Notes: generated by a model from the letters alone, not told the origin. Shown: positions 1 through 13,059, counted from the first letter of the stretch. The stretch: 64,000 nt of DNA from Mesotaenium endlicherianum (GCA_009602735.1 WELA01006875.1:88086-152085), one strand, 5' to 3'. Translations and numbers: made by a program.

Positions 1-115
1 AAGGGAAGGAAGGGGGGGGGGGGGAGAAGAGAGGGAGAGAAAGAGAGACAGATAGGGAGAAAAGTAGGGAGGAAGAGAGAGCCGGCAAAGGACATCTGAC
101 CGTGGGATCCACGGC
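1..115. repeat. G/A-rich polypurine tract
   Basis: Almost pure purine on the plus strand: G runs followed by GAGA and GGGA units. It lies just downstream (in gene sense) of the last exon visible at the left edge, so it is probably intronic. Nothing coding is seen here. Confidence 0.7.
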
Positions 116-130
116 CGGAGCCGCCGCCAC

Positions 131-3100
131 CTCATCAGTGACACTTGTGAAGCTGTCAGGTGGCGGCTCCATCGCTGCGGCCACCGCCAGCGCACTCCTC
201 TTGTTGGAGCCCAGCCCGTAGAGGCTCGGCCACAGGGAGGTGCCCAGCAGCCTGCGCCCGCTTGCGCCGGAACTGCTGCCGCTGTCGCTGCCGCTCTCCG
301 TGCAGTAACCTGGCCCCACCGGCTGTTGCGGGTTGTTTCACGAACCCGCGTGAGCACACGGGGACACCCATCCACCACCCCCAGACGCCACGTGCATTCG
401 TCAAGAGCGAAGGGGCGGGCGGGCCAGCAAGGGAGCACAGCTACCAGGGCAACGGAGAAGAGGTCTGGGAATCTGCGGGAAGCTTTTGAGCTACCTCAAG
501 GAAAATAATTCGGGCACTAGGTGCCTGAACTTGCAACATGTTTCAGAGCGAGAGAAGGCCTCCATGCGCGGGGGACTCTTTGCGGGGTGAAAAAGAACGG
601 GTGAGGCAGGCCCTACGCTCAACTGCGGGTCCCACTTGAAGGCTGTTCGGGATGAATCAGTCTCCTTTGGGATGGCCTGCCAAGTCCTACGACTACTGGC
701 AGCGCTCAGGTCTGGGTTCAGGCTTCCAGTCAAGCCCTCCGGAAGGCCGCAAGGGGCTACCACTGACGATTGGTTGCATGTTGGGTGGGTACCGCCGCGC
801 GTAGGACTGATGGCAGGAGAGGCCATGCAATTTGAATGCCTCAGGTATCGCGGTTCAGAGTTCAAGGCCTGCGGTGCAAGGGGGCCACCGAGTCACAAGT
901 GAGCGTGCTACGGGCGAGGGGGCGTGACCATGCCCGCATGCCCGCGGCTGGTTGGGTGCACGGGATACTGCCGGCTGGCAGGCAAGCAGGGAAGAGTCTG
1001 CAAGTTCCCCCTTACCTTGGGAGTGTCATTGAAGCCAGTAACGCGCAGGCCGTCCTCGTCAAAGGGGAGCATCACAAGGCCGCCATCTGGCGGACGGCCG
1101 TCGTACAGCGGCTCCGCTGCGCAGCAGAGGGCAAAATAGGGGACCATTCTGCGCGAAATTAAGCACAGGCGCTAAAAGCAGCACTAGCAAGTAGAAAGTC
1201 GGGGAGCCCCAGAGGCCATTGGCCTCTGCTTTCTAAAAAGCTTCATTCTGTTCGTGTTCACATACATACCGCTTAAGCAGCGCCAAGAAACGAGAGAGAG
1301 AAAGAGAGAATGGGGGAGGGGGAGAGGGGAAAACTGAGAGAGAAGGAAAGAGGGAGGGCGGGGGGGGCACGGCAAGGCCAAGAGGCAGAAAGAGGGCAAG
1401 AACATGGGTAGAATTGCGAGAGGAGAATCAACGAGAACGGCAGCCAATACTCTGCTGTTTTTGTGCAGACTTCTGCAGTAAGGGAGCAGGATGAGCAGGT
1501 CTCCAAAACTTTGTGCCCTTTGTTTGCAAGGCATGAAACAAAGAAGAGAGTCGATAAAGGGGGCATAGCTGGCACTAGCCGCCAAGGACGCCAGCACCTG
1601 TACTGGCGCTGCCTAGGCCAGATATGCCCACGATCACCACGCTGCTATATCAAAGCATGAGACGGCAGTCGGTGCTCTCGCACGTCAAGACTAAAGTACA
1701 GACTGCAACCTATAGCTTCTATGAGCTGGACACTGCACCATGCCGCACACAAGCGGGGAGGCCAGGCGATATGACAATGCCAAAAGAGAGACAGAGAGAG
1801 GGAGAGAAAGAGAGCGTGGGCAGAAGATTGGATGGATCCTGGTGCAGAAAAGGGGCGGGGAGCACGCGTGAGCCTGCGCTCCCCTTCAGGTCCCCCGAGA
1901 GAGCTGGGCAACGTACGTATGCAGGAGTAGAAGGCCTTGTCCGTGTTGAGGAAGCTGGTGGACCCGTTGATCGCACACGCGACCTGCGCATCGGACCAGG
2001 AGACGAGAGCAAGAGCGCACGCCGAGGAACGGATCAGATCGAAGTGCCGTATTCGCGGGAGTGACCTTTCAGTCGCAATGATGCACACGGCTCTGGGTGA
2101 GGGGCCCAGGTGGCCAGACCGACAGTGTACCATGAAGGGCGAAATGTACAGGGTTTGAGCAAAAAAAGGGAGCAAAAAAAAGAGAAAAAAAAAAGCAAAA
2201 GCCCGCGGAGGCCCTATTTGTATACTAGCCATGCTTGAAGCATTGATTGACAATAGACGGACTCTCATATGCAACCTAGAATAGGCAATGTAAAGATTAC
2301 GCGGCAGGAGGCAATGTGGCAGCTGGAGCAGAGAGACCCCCATTGACAGAACTTTTGACATATGCCTCCAAACAGGTTGCAAGCAGGTGCCAGCCACTCA
2401 CGCAAGCACCATAGAGAATGGTATTGCTGGTGGCTCACAGCGATGATGACAGACAATACGCACGCGTAACACAGAGCAAGCACCCACACAGCTTGCCTGC
2501 AATCCAATGGAGACGTCACCTTTACTCCCTAGCACGTCTGTACGCACGTGGGAAGCAGATTGGCTAGAGGCGGGGGAGGGGGCGGAGGAGGGGGGCCCAA
2601 GGGGGATAGGCAGGAGCAGGGGGGCGTACGCCATAGCAGGAGATGTTGGAGTAGCTGGAGATGACGCTTTCGGGGGCCTCGTTGCACACTTCGTAGCACG
2701 TGGTGGCGATGGACGCCATCGCGTGCTCGCCCATGTTGCGGCACGCCATCGTGCTGCACACCGCAAACCTCGCACACGCCTGCGCACGCACATGCCACCT
2801 CAGCGATATGTTCAGATCCTTTTCTGCGAAAAGGAGGTGGTAGGGGAAGGGGGGGAGGTTGGACAAGTGGGGATGTCGATTCAGCTTCTCCTACAACATG
2901 TTTTTGTGTCATGGGCATGTACGGCTTGAATGGCCACAGCAACGTGCCCATAAGACATGCAGGTGCACATGCGCTTCGGGACGCACACGCTCATGCACAC
3001 ACATACACATGCTGAGAGAGAAAGAGAGGGCGGCGTTACGGACGGTGCGGCACATGGCGAGCTTGGACTCGTTGCGCGGCTTGCAGCTGCCCCACTCCGT

Positions 3101-6100
3101 CAGCGACGTCGTCTTCAGGTCAAACTTCTCATTGGCCACCTTCTCGATGAGCTCCACCTCGCCAGTCACCTGCCAGCGCGTAGCAAATGAGCACGGCGTT
3201 ACAGATGGAATGAGAATCGTGACCTCCTCCCCGATAGCATCTTGTACCACTCCCACCCTCGCATGCAGGTATAAGCACTTTGTGCATGCTTACTGTTATG
3301 TGGTGCTTTGACATAAGAAGTGCTCCGCTCCATCTCTCTTCCATCTCCCTGGTCCCTCTTCCCTCACCCCCTCTCGTCTCCCAGCCGCTCCTACTGCCTC
3401 CCTGCCTCTCCCTTTCCCTCCATCTTCCCCCCTTCCCTGTCCCCGTCTCCCACTCCCACTGCCGCCGCTCTCTTCCTCTCCCTCTTCATCCCACTTCCCT
3501 CTCTCCTCAGCTATATAGCACTACTCCCAAGGCTTGTGTGGTCCTCCACCAGGGGCAATGCCAGAAGTGACAGAGCGTAGGGCACCTTGACTACACTTCC
3601 TTTCTTGCAATGCCATTCATGGCAAGCACAAGCCTCTTCCCCCCTCTCCTCCCCTCACTGTCGGCAAAGCATTGCCAGCCTCCACTTATGATTACGTAAC
3701 CCCAATAGCAACTACATTTGTCTGCCATCGTAAGCTCCTCGTCCACGTGCATAAGTGTACGAACCTTTACTCGGCGATCTACAAAAAGTGTCAGCCACTT
3801 ACACCACACTAGCAAGTGCCTCCTTTTTACCCCTGCTTCTACGTGGGGGGGAAGGAGAGGAAGAGCGAGGGCGCCCGTCTTACCCCGCCATGTGGCGCTG
3901 TGATGCGGATCTGCCACGTGCCATCTGGCAGGATCACCTTGTCCTGCGTCTGCGTAGCAAGGGGCCCTCTGAAGCTCTGCGCATTCGAGTACCTGTCGCC
4001 CACCCCACAGCGCGCCCAGTGGCATCCTTGTGAGCATATGCTGATAATGTCAATCTCTCGGTGCTGCTTATGGGGGCTGCTTGTGGGGAGTGCCAAACTT
4101 CTGCCGCCACAGCTGCGCAACCGCCTGGCATCTGCACAATTTCTGGCTTGCTCTTTGCTGGCTCAGTCTCACTCTTTCCCTCACTCTCGCCTTCACACAC
4201 ACTCTCATTAACACACAAACAAAGTAACTACCTACCCAACACACCCACACACAAACTTACTCCCTCTCACTCACTCTGTCACTCACCTCACTAATTTTCT
4301 CACTCTCTCATCCTCAGCCTCACCTTCAATCTCCCACTCACTTTACCTCTCTTTGGCACCCACTCTCCCCCCCCGTCCCCCTCCCTCTCCCCCATTAAGC
4401 ATGCGGCAGTGGGTCGCTCCACCGACAGAAGAAAAATACCAAGTGCATAGATGCAAGTAGTCTGCATGGCTGCCTATGGATGTGCTCGCGCGCGTGCCCT
4501 CGTATGTGTGCCTGTCCATGTCTCCGCAGAGAGGGCTGCGCTTGTGAACGCTCGCGTGTACGTGCGTACGCGTGCATGGGTGGCGCGCGTGGCCGAAATG
4601 GCAAGCTGTTCGTTTAAGCGACAGCATCAACCAGAAGATAAAGACAGAACATTCTAAGCATTTCATAAGGATTTGCTTGACAGAGGCCGTGCGAACACCC
4701 CGCCCACGAGCATCCGTACACTCACCACCCGCAAGTGGCAGCACTCAAATGCACGCGTGCACAGCAGTGGACACACACACACACACACGCACACACACAC
4801 ATGTACAAGGTGCTGGTAGTGGGACCGACGGTGCGACAAGGCGAGCAGCCGCACCAGCAGAGCTGCGTGGGCGACGTCATGCAGAGGTTCCAGGAGGCCT
4901 CCTTCTGCTCGTCCTCCGACTGGAAGTCTGTCGTGAACTTGATGTTGACAGGTGTCACATTGGTGAGCACCCCGCAGTCGGCGATGCAGCCGAAGCGGCC
5001 GAAGCCGGGGAACTCCTCGGGGTACGAGCAGATGCCGTTCCCGCAGTCAGGGTCCGTGTAGATCGTCTGCCCCCGCGCTCGCAACGCACGCGCGCGCACC
5101 CACATGCGAGCATGATGCCAGGGGAGCTTTAGAGCGTCAGGGTCTGCTTTGCATCAGAGCACCAGCGGTGGTATGCTGGGAGGTAGGACTTAGCAACGGA
5201 CTGCACCTCCAACGCCAGCTTCTCGTTGTCACTGGGTCAGCTGAGTGCTTGCAGGCCCACAGCAGAGGCCCAGGTGCCAGCGGCAGCAGCCAAAGCTTGG
5301 GGTTTACAGATTGTCAGGGCACGGGTCAGGTTTGAGGCCGAGGTTTCTGACGCAGGGGAGCTACGCGGACAGGCTCGTCTACGCTCACACGTGGAGACTC
5401 GGTGCAGGCCTAAAACTGAGATGGGGCGATTGAGATGGGCCTCAGGGTGGTGCCCCGGGCCGGTAAAACAGGGGCTGTCGGCAGTCATTACATGGAGGAT
5501 GCGACACATGCCCACAGTCTCAACAACGACACGAGACACAGCGGTCCAGGGCAGACTGCCGGCCCGCTTCCTCCTGACCACACAAACCGCACGCCTGGGA
5601 AGCGCTGGCCGTGAAGAAGCAAACGAAGAGAGGTTTTTTGCCTCGACGCCCCGCAGCTATCCCATTCTAGAGCCGAGGTGACACCCTCTCTACTCGAGAG
5701 GCATGACAAGCCACCCGCCTCCGCCTATCTCCGCCGATCCCGCCAACCCTGTGACACGAGTTTGACATCCCCACCTGTGACCGCTATCCGCTGCTGCGCG
5801 CGCAAGCGGCACCTTTCTAGCCCCTGCTTAGGGCGTGCCAGGGAACACTCGGGGTTGAGCCGACAAAGTGTACAAGTTTCTGGAAGCCTACCAGCAACCA
5901 GCAACCGAGAAGCTCCCTTGAGTGGAGGCGCATACGGATACTCCACTCTGGACACATGGCCGCAGTGGGCCTGGGGCATGGTGGCCGCCATGAGGTCAGC
6001 CAGAGGGTGGTGCCAAGTGGTAGTGAGCATCTGGGCAGTGCCAGGCTCATAGCAAGGTTGGATGATGATGGGTAAAGTAGGGTACGGTAGAGAAGGGTGG

Positions 6101-8607
6101 GGTAGGGTAGGGTAGGGTGAGGGTGAAGTAGGGTGAGGATAGGGTAGGGTAGGGTGAGAGTGTGGGTCTTGCAGTGGTTGACACTAGCATGATTGACACC
6201 TGTCTGGAAGCCCAGGGCTTAGGGTTGAGTTGGCCGGAACTAGGAGTTCAGGGCTGAGCGTGCGTCTCTAAAGGTTCAGATGTCCCCAGAGTGCAGACCT
6301 GCGTCCCGTTGTCAGCAAGCACAGGTGTCTGGAACGTGCATGCATCCAGGTATGGAGGACCGTAAGATGAACATGCACGCGCTCATGCGTGCGGACACAT
6401 ACATCTGTGCGCGAGTGCCCCTTGTGTGCGTGTGCATGTGTGTGTGTGTTTGTGCATGTTGTGTGTGTGCGGGTGTATGTGAGAGAGAAAGTGCGAGTGT
6501 GTGCATGTGAGTGTGAGTGTAATTGTGTGTCTCGGATCAAGTATGTCACCAGAGACATGTAGGGCAAGTAACAAGGTGGCGCAATGGGAGCCCGTTCACA
6601 CCTGCAGGATGGTGTTGTTGATCCAGTCGTAGATGTCGCCCGCATGATCGAACACAAACGTATTCTGCTCGTCCCCCACGCACCCACCGCCCGCCAACAG
6701 GAGCCCACATTAATAACACCCAGGACACACTGCTTTGATCTTGACAAGGCCGATCCCCGTTGCCCACACTGGGCAGATGCACGAACTAACCCCTCCCCCC
6801 CNTCTCCTTTGCACTCCAGGGGGTAAGAAGTCTCGAAGATATCCCCAACTTTACTCTACGTGTGCTCACACATGCGGTATGCGTCTCCTTGCTCGCGTGC
6901 AACACGTAGCGGCATGAAACCCCCACGCACTCACAAAACTGCGTCACATTGCCCAGGGACAAGTGCATGCATCTGCATGTTCATGCATGTTCTGATGCAC
7001 AAGGCCATGTCCATAACCTCCTCATGCATTCGTCAGTACGCATGGATGCCAGCTTGCACCGCCACCTGGCAGCTTGCACACAGACGGACATGAGTATGAC
7101 GTGGCCATACGACGCGATGCCTGCACGTGGAAGACAGCATGCCAGGCGGTTTCTCTTTCTCCAATGACTTGTCTCTCAAAACCCTTTGCCTGCGCATCAC
7201 CACCCTTGCCTGTTACCCCCCGGGCCCTTGTCCTGTTTGCATTCTCCTTCTCCGCACTCTTCCCAAGCTGGTTCTGCAGGGGGGGCAAGAAGACCACATG
7301 CGGGAAGAGGCGTCTGAGAGTATTCCCGGGCCTCAGGCAGATTGCGCAGCAGGACAATCCAGTCCTGACCCCTGAGAGTCCCGAGTGAAGGGAGAGGGAG
7401 TGGAGGGAGGAAGAAGTATGAGGCAGCTTAATGGGTGTGCTAAGGTCAGCGATGGGAGAGGCGGATTAATGGGTGTGCTAAGGTCAGCGATGGGACAGGC
7501 GGATACGTCTGCCAGGGAGCTATCTGGGCATGAGAAGTTAACTTTGGTCTCTGAGCACCTACGAGGGAATCTAATCAAGGGAGGATGGGATTGGGGTAGG
7601 GGGGGCGGGGGGGGGGAGTGTTTGTCTGAGAAGCCCCCCCATGATGTGGTTAAGCGTGCACTCGTGCAAAGGAAATCTGTGTGAGGGCTCAAATTGCGGG
7701 CAGGGTTAGTGTAGTTTGAGAGGGCTAAGACGAGTATACAAAAAGGGGAGGGAGAGAAGGAGAAGGAGAGGAGGAAGGGGAAGGGGCGATGAGCATGGAC
7801 GTGGGAGTGGGCGGGAGGAGGAAGAGGGGGGGAGAGGAGATACGCACGTCGGGCAGGAGCTGCTTGTGCGTGGAAACGGTCTCGTACGTCTTGAAGGACT
7901 GCTGCTGGAGGTACAGCACCGTCATGAAGACGGTGACAAAAGAAAGGAAGCAGGCGAGCGCGAAATAATTGCTCCGATTCAACTGCGTTTCTCTCACCTG
8001 CACTCACGTTCCAAAAGTCCTACTCGTCAGCCCCATCCAGCCTACACAGAATTGACTAATTATCCCGAGTAACATCCCATAAGCTGACATATTCCCCATA
8101 TGTCGTATGAATGGATGCCAGATGCTACTGGAATTCAAGCAGTATCGAGCACCGACAACTTCCTCTGACCACACCCATTGTACAAATAACGTTGAACTAA
8201 TATAGCTTGACTTGCACATAGGCGGTCGCCATCATATCTCCACCGGTAAACGGTGTGACATGAGCGGGAATAGTCCACAACAAAGCTCATTCCGCTCCCT
8301 CCTGCCAAATGCCTTGAGAACAAGAACTGGAAAAGGCAGATAGAGTAAAAGCAGGAGGCATCCAAGCACGTTCTCGTGATGAAGGTTTATCGAAGCTGAT
8401 CAGCCACACCTTTAGACAAAGCTTGTACAGAATGTCCAAATCCTCAGCCTCACGTTTCTGCTCTGCAGACATAAGTTCCTGCTTGCTATCGTCCTCGCAA
8501 TCACTGTGCTCAATGCCGTCACGACCCGCATCGTCACTGAAGCTGACACTTCTTAACCTCCCCTCTGCCTCCTCTTCCCTCCTTTTCATTACGATTGCAG
8601 CTGCCAT
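131..8607 (-). CDS. Polycystin-like membrane protein (partial, 10 exons)
   Basis: Ten minus-strand exons were assembled by eye: 8410-8607 (frame open to 8691; first ATG 8607), 7848-7997, 6602-6664, 4855-5066, 3884-3992, 3044-3169, 2630-2779, 1917-1983, 1016-1116 and 131-295. Every junction is GT-AG and all phases agree, giving about 450 codons. The protein starts with an acidic cytosolic segment, then one membrane helix (YFALACFLSFVTVFMTVLYL, exon 2). It continues as a long Cys-rich, presumably extracellular region with FVFDHAGDIYDWINNTILQ, CGNGICSYPEEFPGFGRFGC and CWYSNAQSF. One helix followed by a D.WINNTIL-type motif resembles the first helix and outer domain of polycystin (TRPP) channels, and the Cys-rich GRFGCxADCG type motif is one I associate with algal members. 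The pore region would lie beyond the left edge. The true start and the 3044 donor (GTCCGT) are the weakest points. The function is an inference. Confidence 0.55.
1297..1410. repeat. Polypurine GA-rich tract (intronic)
   Basis: GAGA-rich purine tract between the exons at 1016-1116 and 1917-1983. No coding potential is seen in the rest of this intron. Confidence 0.6.
3335..3530. repeat. Polypyrimidine CT-rich tract (intronic)
   Basis: About 200 bases of nearly pure C/T on the plus strand between exons 3044-3169 and 3884-3992. The stop-free reading frames here come from composition only. Confidence 0.6.
4150..4400. repeat. CT/CA-rich low-complexity tract
   Basis: Irregular CTCA, CACA and CCTC units inside the intron between exons 3884-3992 and 4855-5066. 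Confidence 0.55.
4771..4803. repeat. (CA)n microsatellite
   Basis: Dinucleotide run of about 15 CA units with one interruption, immediately downstream (in gene sense) of the donor at 4854. Confidence 0.8.
6085..6165. repeat. GGGTA pentamer array
   Basis: Irregular run of GGGTA, GGGTGA and GGGTAA units in the large intron between exons 6602-6664 and 4855-5066. It resembles a telomere only superficially: the unit is five bases and irregular, not TTTAGGG. Confidence 0.65.
6421..6530. repeat. (TG)n-rich microsatellite
   Basis: Long TG-rich run with GTGTGC and GAGAGA interruptions, just downstream (in gene sense) of the exon ending at 6602. Confidence 0.7.
7428..7503. repeat. 38-bp tandem duplication
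   Basis: Two adjacent 38-bp units, 7428-7465 and 7466-7503, that differ at one base. They lie in the intron between exons 7848-7997 and 6602-6664. The stretch from 7380 to 7830 is otherwise G-rich low complexity. Confidence 0.75.
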
Positions 8608-10204
8608 TGCTGCAAGCCTCCACTGTTTCAAACAGGCCCCCCGCACTGCGTCCCGGCAAGATGCACACCCTGCCGACACTACTTCATCGGTTTAATGACT
8701 AAAATAGCAGAAGAAGAATTGAACGTATCGTTCACGGTGGGTAAAGCGAATTCCTCGAACGATTACTTTACTTCACAACAGTCCAGGCAAAGCTAGCTTC
8801 TGAGAGCATGGTATCATCATCCCGCACGCATGCGTATTAATACGTACGAAGCATCGAAAGGATGTGCAGTGCTGTGCAGGGCACAAAGAAAACCACCAAA
8901 GCTACGTGCCCCCCTCATAGCAGCTAGGGAGTCTGCATCCATCCTGGTTGACGTCTCTGTGTGGCTTAAGACAAAAGAACTTATTTTGACCTGATTGTGG
9001 GCAATAGTTGGCTACTATGGTTTGCGTGACTTCACTAATAAATTGTGTGAGTAACGAAAGTCCGTACCAGTCCGTATGACTGGGGTGCTACCCAACGAGC
9101 ATGCAGGATGCTGCCGTGCGGCGTCGTTGGGCACAAGTCAGCGGTCAGGAGCTTGGTCTGCAGTGGTCTGCAGCTTCTATAGCCTCAGCCCTGCTTCCGG
9201 GCAGCAGCAGCCAGCGGGCCAATTTGCTTGTGAGCTATCTGGTCTAATCTGGCCCAATCTGCATCCCGTCTGGCCGTATCTAGATCTGCCGGCGTTTACT
9301 TGTCGGGCACAAAATCTCAAATTTAAACTTTTCGTCTCTGACTCTCAACCAGGCCTCTCAGTTCGACCAATTAGATTAAGCTCCCGACATTGAAAACATC
9401 CTCTGCCCGACGGTCAGGGTTTCAGATATTCCACATATATCGCAAGATTTCTTGAAGCATTTTTGTCGTGCCTGTTCGCGTCGGACCAAGTCGGACGTGT
9501 CAATGTCGCACGCGTAGAGCTTGAACCTTCATACATTTCGGTTATTTACCACCCATTCCACCGACTAGCAGCCTATCACCCCGCCTTGGGCCATGGTTAC
9601 CATCGCATAACAAGTTATGCATCTCAGATAATGCTGCTAACATCAACACATGCACTCGTCGTGAGCACCGTGAGCAAAAACTTATAACGGCAAAGTAGCT
9701 GCATGCATCTCATAAGATGTACATACTAGTCCTTCATCAGCGCATATGGAAAATGCTGCCCAAATTGGCCTAGCAGGTTCAAAGCAATGTGGAGTTGCAA
9801 GGTAAGCAAAGCTTCCATAGTTAAGAGAATGTCTTTATGGCAATCATATTTCTTTGGAAGTTACAAAAGATCTTCAAAAGTTTGAATGCTTCTAATAAGC
9901 GCTACTCTTAGCTGCTAATCAACACTTGAGCATCTCACCCGAAGTATGGAGCTCCCTCACTTTTGGGTGTTGGTAACACTCGAGCACTTTGCTTAATGGT
10001 AGTGTGTGACATTTGAGGAAATACCCAAAAGTCTCACCTTTTAAGGGTTGACCTCACACACTTAGTAGTCCACTTTGGTTGTCGCATCTACGAGTTAAAT
10101 ATTTCTCATGACAAACATTAGACGTTGAAATGTTGTGAGTCACTAGCTAGGAAACTTGGTCAAGGTTGCGAGGCAAATAATGTATCGTCATTATCTAAGA
10201 AAAC

Positions 10205-10641
10205 TGTTGAAATGTAGTGTATAGACTGGCACTCCTAGTTCTACTTTGTCGCAACTAGGCTAGTGGTTGTTCGTGTCGATTTGTGACATGCGCCGGGATG
10301 TCGATACATATATTCCGTTTGTCATTAGTTGTTTTTGGTTTGTAAGTTAATTGTCATTAGTAGTCGTTCAGGTAAGTTAATCATGAGTTGTCACTCTCAC
10401 ACAACAACAAAGATGAAGTGAATGTTTTTTGAGGAATACGGGATCAACGTTTTTAGGCGTATCAAGTTCAGAGTGTGGTGTGCTATTTAGACCAGAAAAT
10501 GTAACCCAAAAAACTAACTTAGTATTGTGGAGAGTTGGGCACTTAGTGTATTTTTTGTGTTATCATTCATCTTGAGACTGAGTTTGTTAAAACGTGTGAG
10601 TGAGAGTGTGCCCTGGACAAAGAAAGTGGTGAGTTTCAACA
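10205..10641. mobile_element. Solo-LTR-like insertion (437 bp)
   Basis: The 437-bp block starts with TGTTGAAA and ends with TTTCAACA, a perfect 8-base terminal inverted repeat with TG...CA ends as in LTRs. It is missing from the matching place in copy 2 (near 27375), where the flanking sequences join. No coding sequence is inside. The 5 bases on each side do not match, so a target duplication is not visible. Superfamily is unassigned. It is a fossil: a lone LTR rather than a full element. Confidence 0.55.
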
Positions 10642-12944
10642 GTGATAAAATTGAAGCACAATCCTTAAGACGTGATGCAATATTTGTCAACAATGATTAA
10701 TTCCTGTAAAGATTTCGAAGACTTCTTTGCAAAAAGCTTCTATAAACTTTACTTCAAGCACGTCAAAATATGTCCACCCGCGCAATCTAGAACGACATGA
10801 GAGTGCCACGCAATCAAGGGCAAAAGCTTAACAAATGTGGTAAAAAGAGCACCCTCATGGATTTTTCAGAACATAAATTGTGGGTTACAAGCTTCCAAGT
10901 CAAAAGGTATAACGTGGTATTTTCTTGTCAGTAGGGCCAGAGGCAAGAGCGGGAAAGCAGATTTTATGTGAATGGCAAGCAAGCGAAGAGAAACAAGAGG
11001 GACGCGTCCAATTTGCATTTGTCAATCGAATTTAAAAGTCCTTGATTTGTGGTCCTGTGCAAGCTTGTTTTTGAGTAGTCCATGAAATGTTATGCACGCA
11101 AATGATTTTGGCTAGGATTTGGAGATTCAAAAATCGCCATTACCAAAAGAATTGGTTTTTTAATGACTATTGGTCTTTGTGTAAGTCATTGAATAAAATG
11201 GACACAATTTTTAACGTGACGAAAGCTCAAGTTTGCAAATGGGCTTCTTGTAGACCGGTCTCTGGAGTGGCTCCTATAGTTCTTAAAATCATGTGTGACT
11301 CCACATCCTTTTTGCAATCCTCACATCCAGAAGACAAGTTCATTGTCTTGTGTTTTTAACTGACAACCTGCTTGAGTAGGTGAAAATTCAGCGACGGGGC
11401 TAAATGCCTTTGTGTAACACATCCCTTTTAATTGCGAATATCCTTTGGCTGCTCCCTTTGCCTTGAAACCGTCCAACTTCTCAAGCGAGTGCCCTCTCCA
11501 CCTCATATAAACACATTATTTTAATCCAATTATGCCCTTTGATCTGGTTAAGTTGCCAATTTCTACGTCTCAATCGTAATTTGTCAAAGCTTCAAACTCC
11601 TTCAAGGTTCTATGGTGCCTTCCTTCACTATCATACTTCAAGCTTGAAGTTTATTCAATATTGGAAGACGGAGACCTACTTGACCTGTTTAGAGTGCCGC
11701 ATTCCAAAACATTAGTATTTGAGATAACATACAAGGAATGCTTTGGTGGAGCATTATGGAGTTGAGCATGACCCTCGAGCCTCTATAAATTATGAATTCC
11801 CTAAGGATATATAAGTTGGCTCGTTCTCAAGAGGAGCACATACTACAAGAAGATCCTTGCAAAATACAAAAAATTGCTGGAAGACTACAAGCTATCAGGG
11901 CTGCGCAATCATTTGGAAGACACCCACGAGAGGCCGTTGCAGCCAGAAGGGGCTGTGAGCTGCGTAGTGCGGCACAGAGAGGGTCCCTCCTCTGCCTGGC
12001 TGCAAAAGGCTCGCTTCCCCCCTCTCTCCGTTCCTCCCTCCTTCCCTCTTCCTCTCACTTGCCTCGCTCTCCCTCCCTGCCCGCCCCCCCCCTTGAAGTG
12101 TGAAGACACTCAGTCAGAGTCAGGGTGGGGACAAACATCACCCTGAAGGGCTTACCATGGATGCCAGAGCCAAAACCATGGCCAGCCGGCTCCTCCTCCT
12201 GGCCCCTCCCCCTCGCATCCCCCTCGTGCGCAGGAGCCCGTGTCTGGGAGGACTGGGACCACTCCCTCTGACCCCGGGATGCAACGACTGTTGCTCCCAG
12301 GGCTACCGTGGGCGGCCCACCCCAAGCCGGTGACAGCTGGCCAGTAACAGCTCGCTCCCCCGAGGGAGGTGCACGCCTGATGCAAGCCCCACAGACGTGC
12401 GAGCTGATGAAGAAGGAAGTCCTTCAGAGCTCTTCAACACCAGCACATATCCTTGATGCACGCCCTCCTCAAGTCCAGACTCCAGCTGCTGCCTGCAGCC
12501 GAGGATACTTCCCTCTTCCGACCTCACACCAAGTCAAGACGGTGGTCACTATCCCCACTTCTACTTTCAGATCTTAACAGGCCCCTTGGCCTCAAAAGAA
12601 AGCCTCGCGGACTGGGACAATTGCGCATGAACGGAGACAAACAGAAAGGAAAGAGGGGAAAGAGTTGTAGGGAGGAAGGCGGGGGGGAGAACTAGGAAGG
12701 CGAGGGCGGGTATGGAGAATCCGGTCCACGGGGGAAGAGCTGACTCACTTTGGGGGGGAGTGAGAGTAGTGCAACGCGCAGCTGTCCTCCAATTGCCGGC
12801 GTGCCCACGACCGCGTGGTCCTCAGCTCCTGTTCCACCCGCCTGCCACCTGTAACAAACAAACTCCTGTCAGGAGCTTGATGAGTTGCTGAGGCGCTGCT
12901 GCTGTGATGAGATGCCTGCTTTAATTGCGCCGCGCACACTCCAC

Positions 12945-13057
12945 GGGGGTAAGGCTTCTCCAGGCTGGCCCCCATGCATTCCGTCCAATTCCCCCAATTC
13001 TCGAACTCCTGGCTCCTGCTTCGCGTGTGAACGGAAACCACCCCAAGCGATACGGGG
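12945..13057 (-). CDS. Probable exon of unknown duplicated gene
   Basis: The reading frame gives RIAWGGFRSHAKQEPG followed by a GELDGMHGG motif and a possible GT donor at 12944. The copy at 49487-49600 keeps the frame (RIALGGFRSHAQQKPG, then GELDRMHGG) and the donor (GTAGAG). Of about 20 base differences over roughly 34 codons, about 13 fall at third positions, which suggests past coding constraint on the minus strand. The upstream edge is uncertain because the copies differ by one base just before the shared part. No family is recognised, and other exons of this gene could not be fixed. Confidence 0.4.
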
Positions 13058-13059
13058 GG

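Noticed and set aside
6085-6165. Interstitial telomere repeat
   Set aside because: The unit is an irregular GGGTA pentamer, not TTTAGGG or TTAGGG, and it sits in an intron.
6802-6802. Single N bases after poly-C runs (also 14672, 29675)
   Set aside because: These are sequencing or assembly uncertainty at homopolymers, not biology.
12303-12527. Minus-strand frame with GCRQQLESGLEE shared by both duplication copies
   Set aside because: Differences between copies fall mainly at second codon positions in that frame, so there is no sign of coding constraint.
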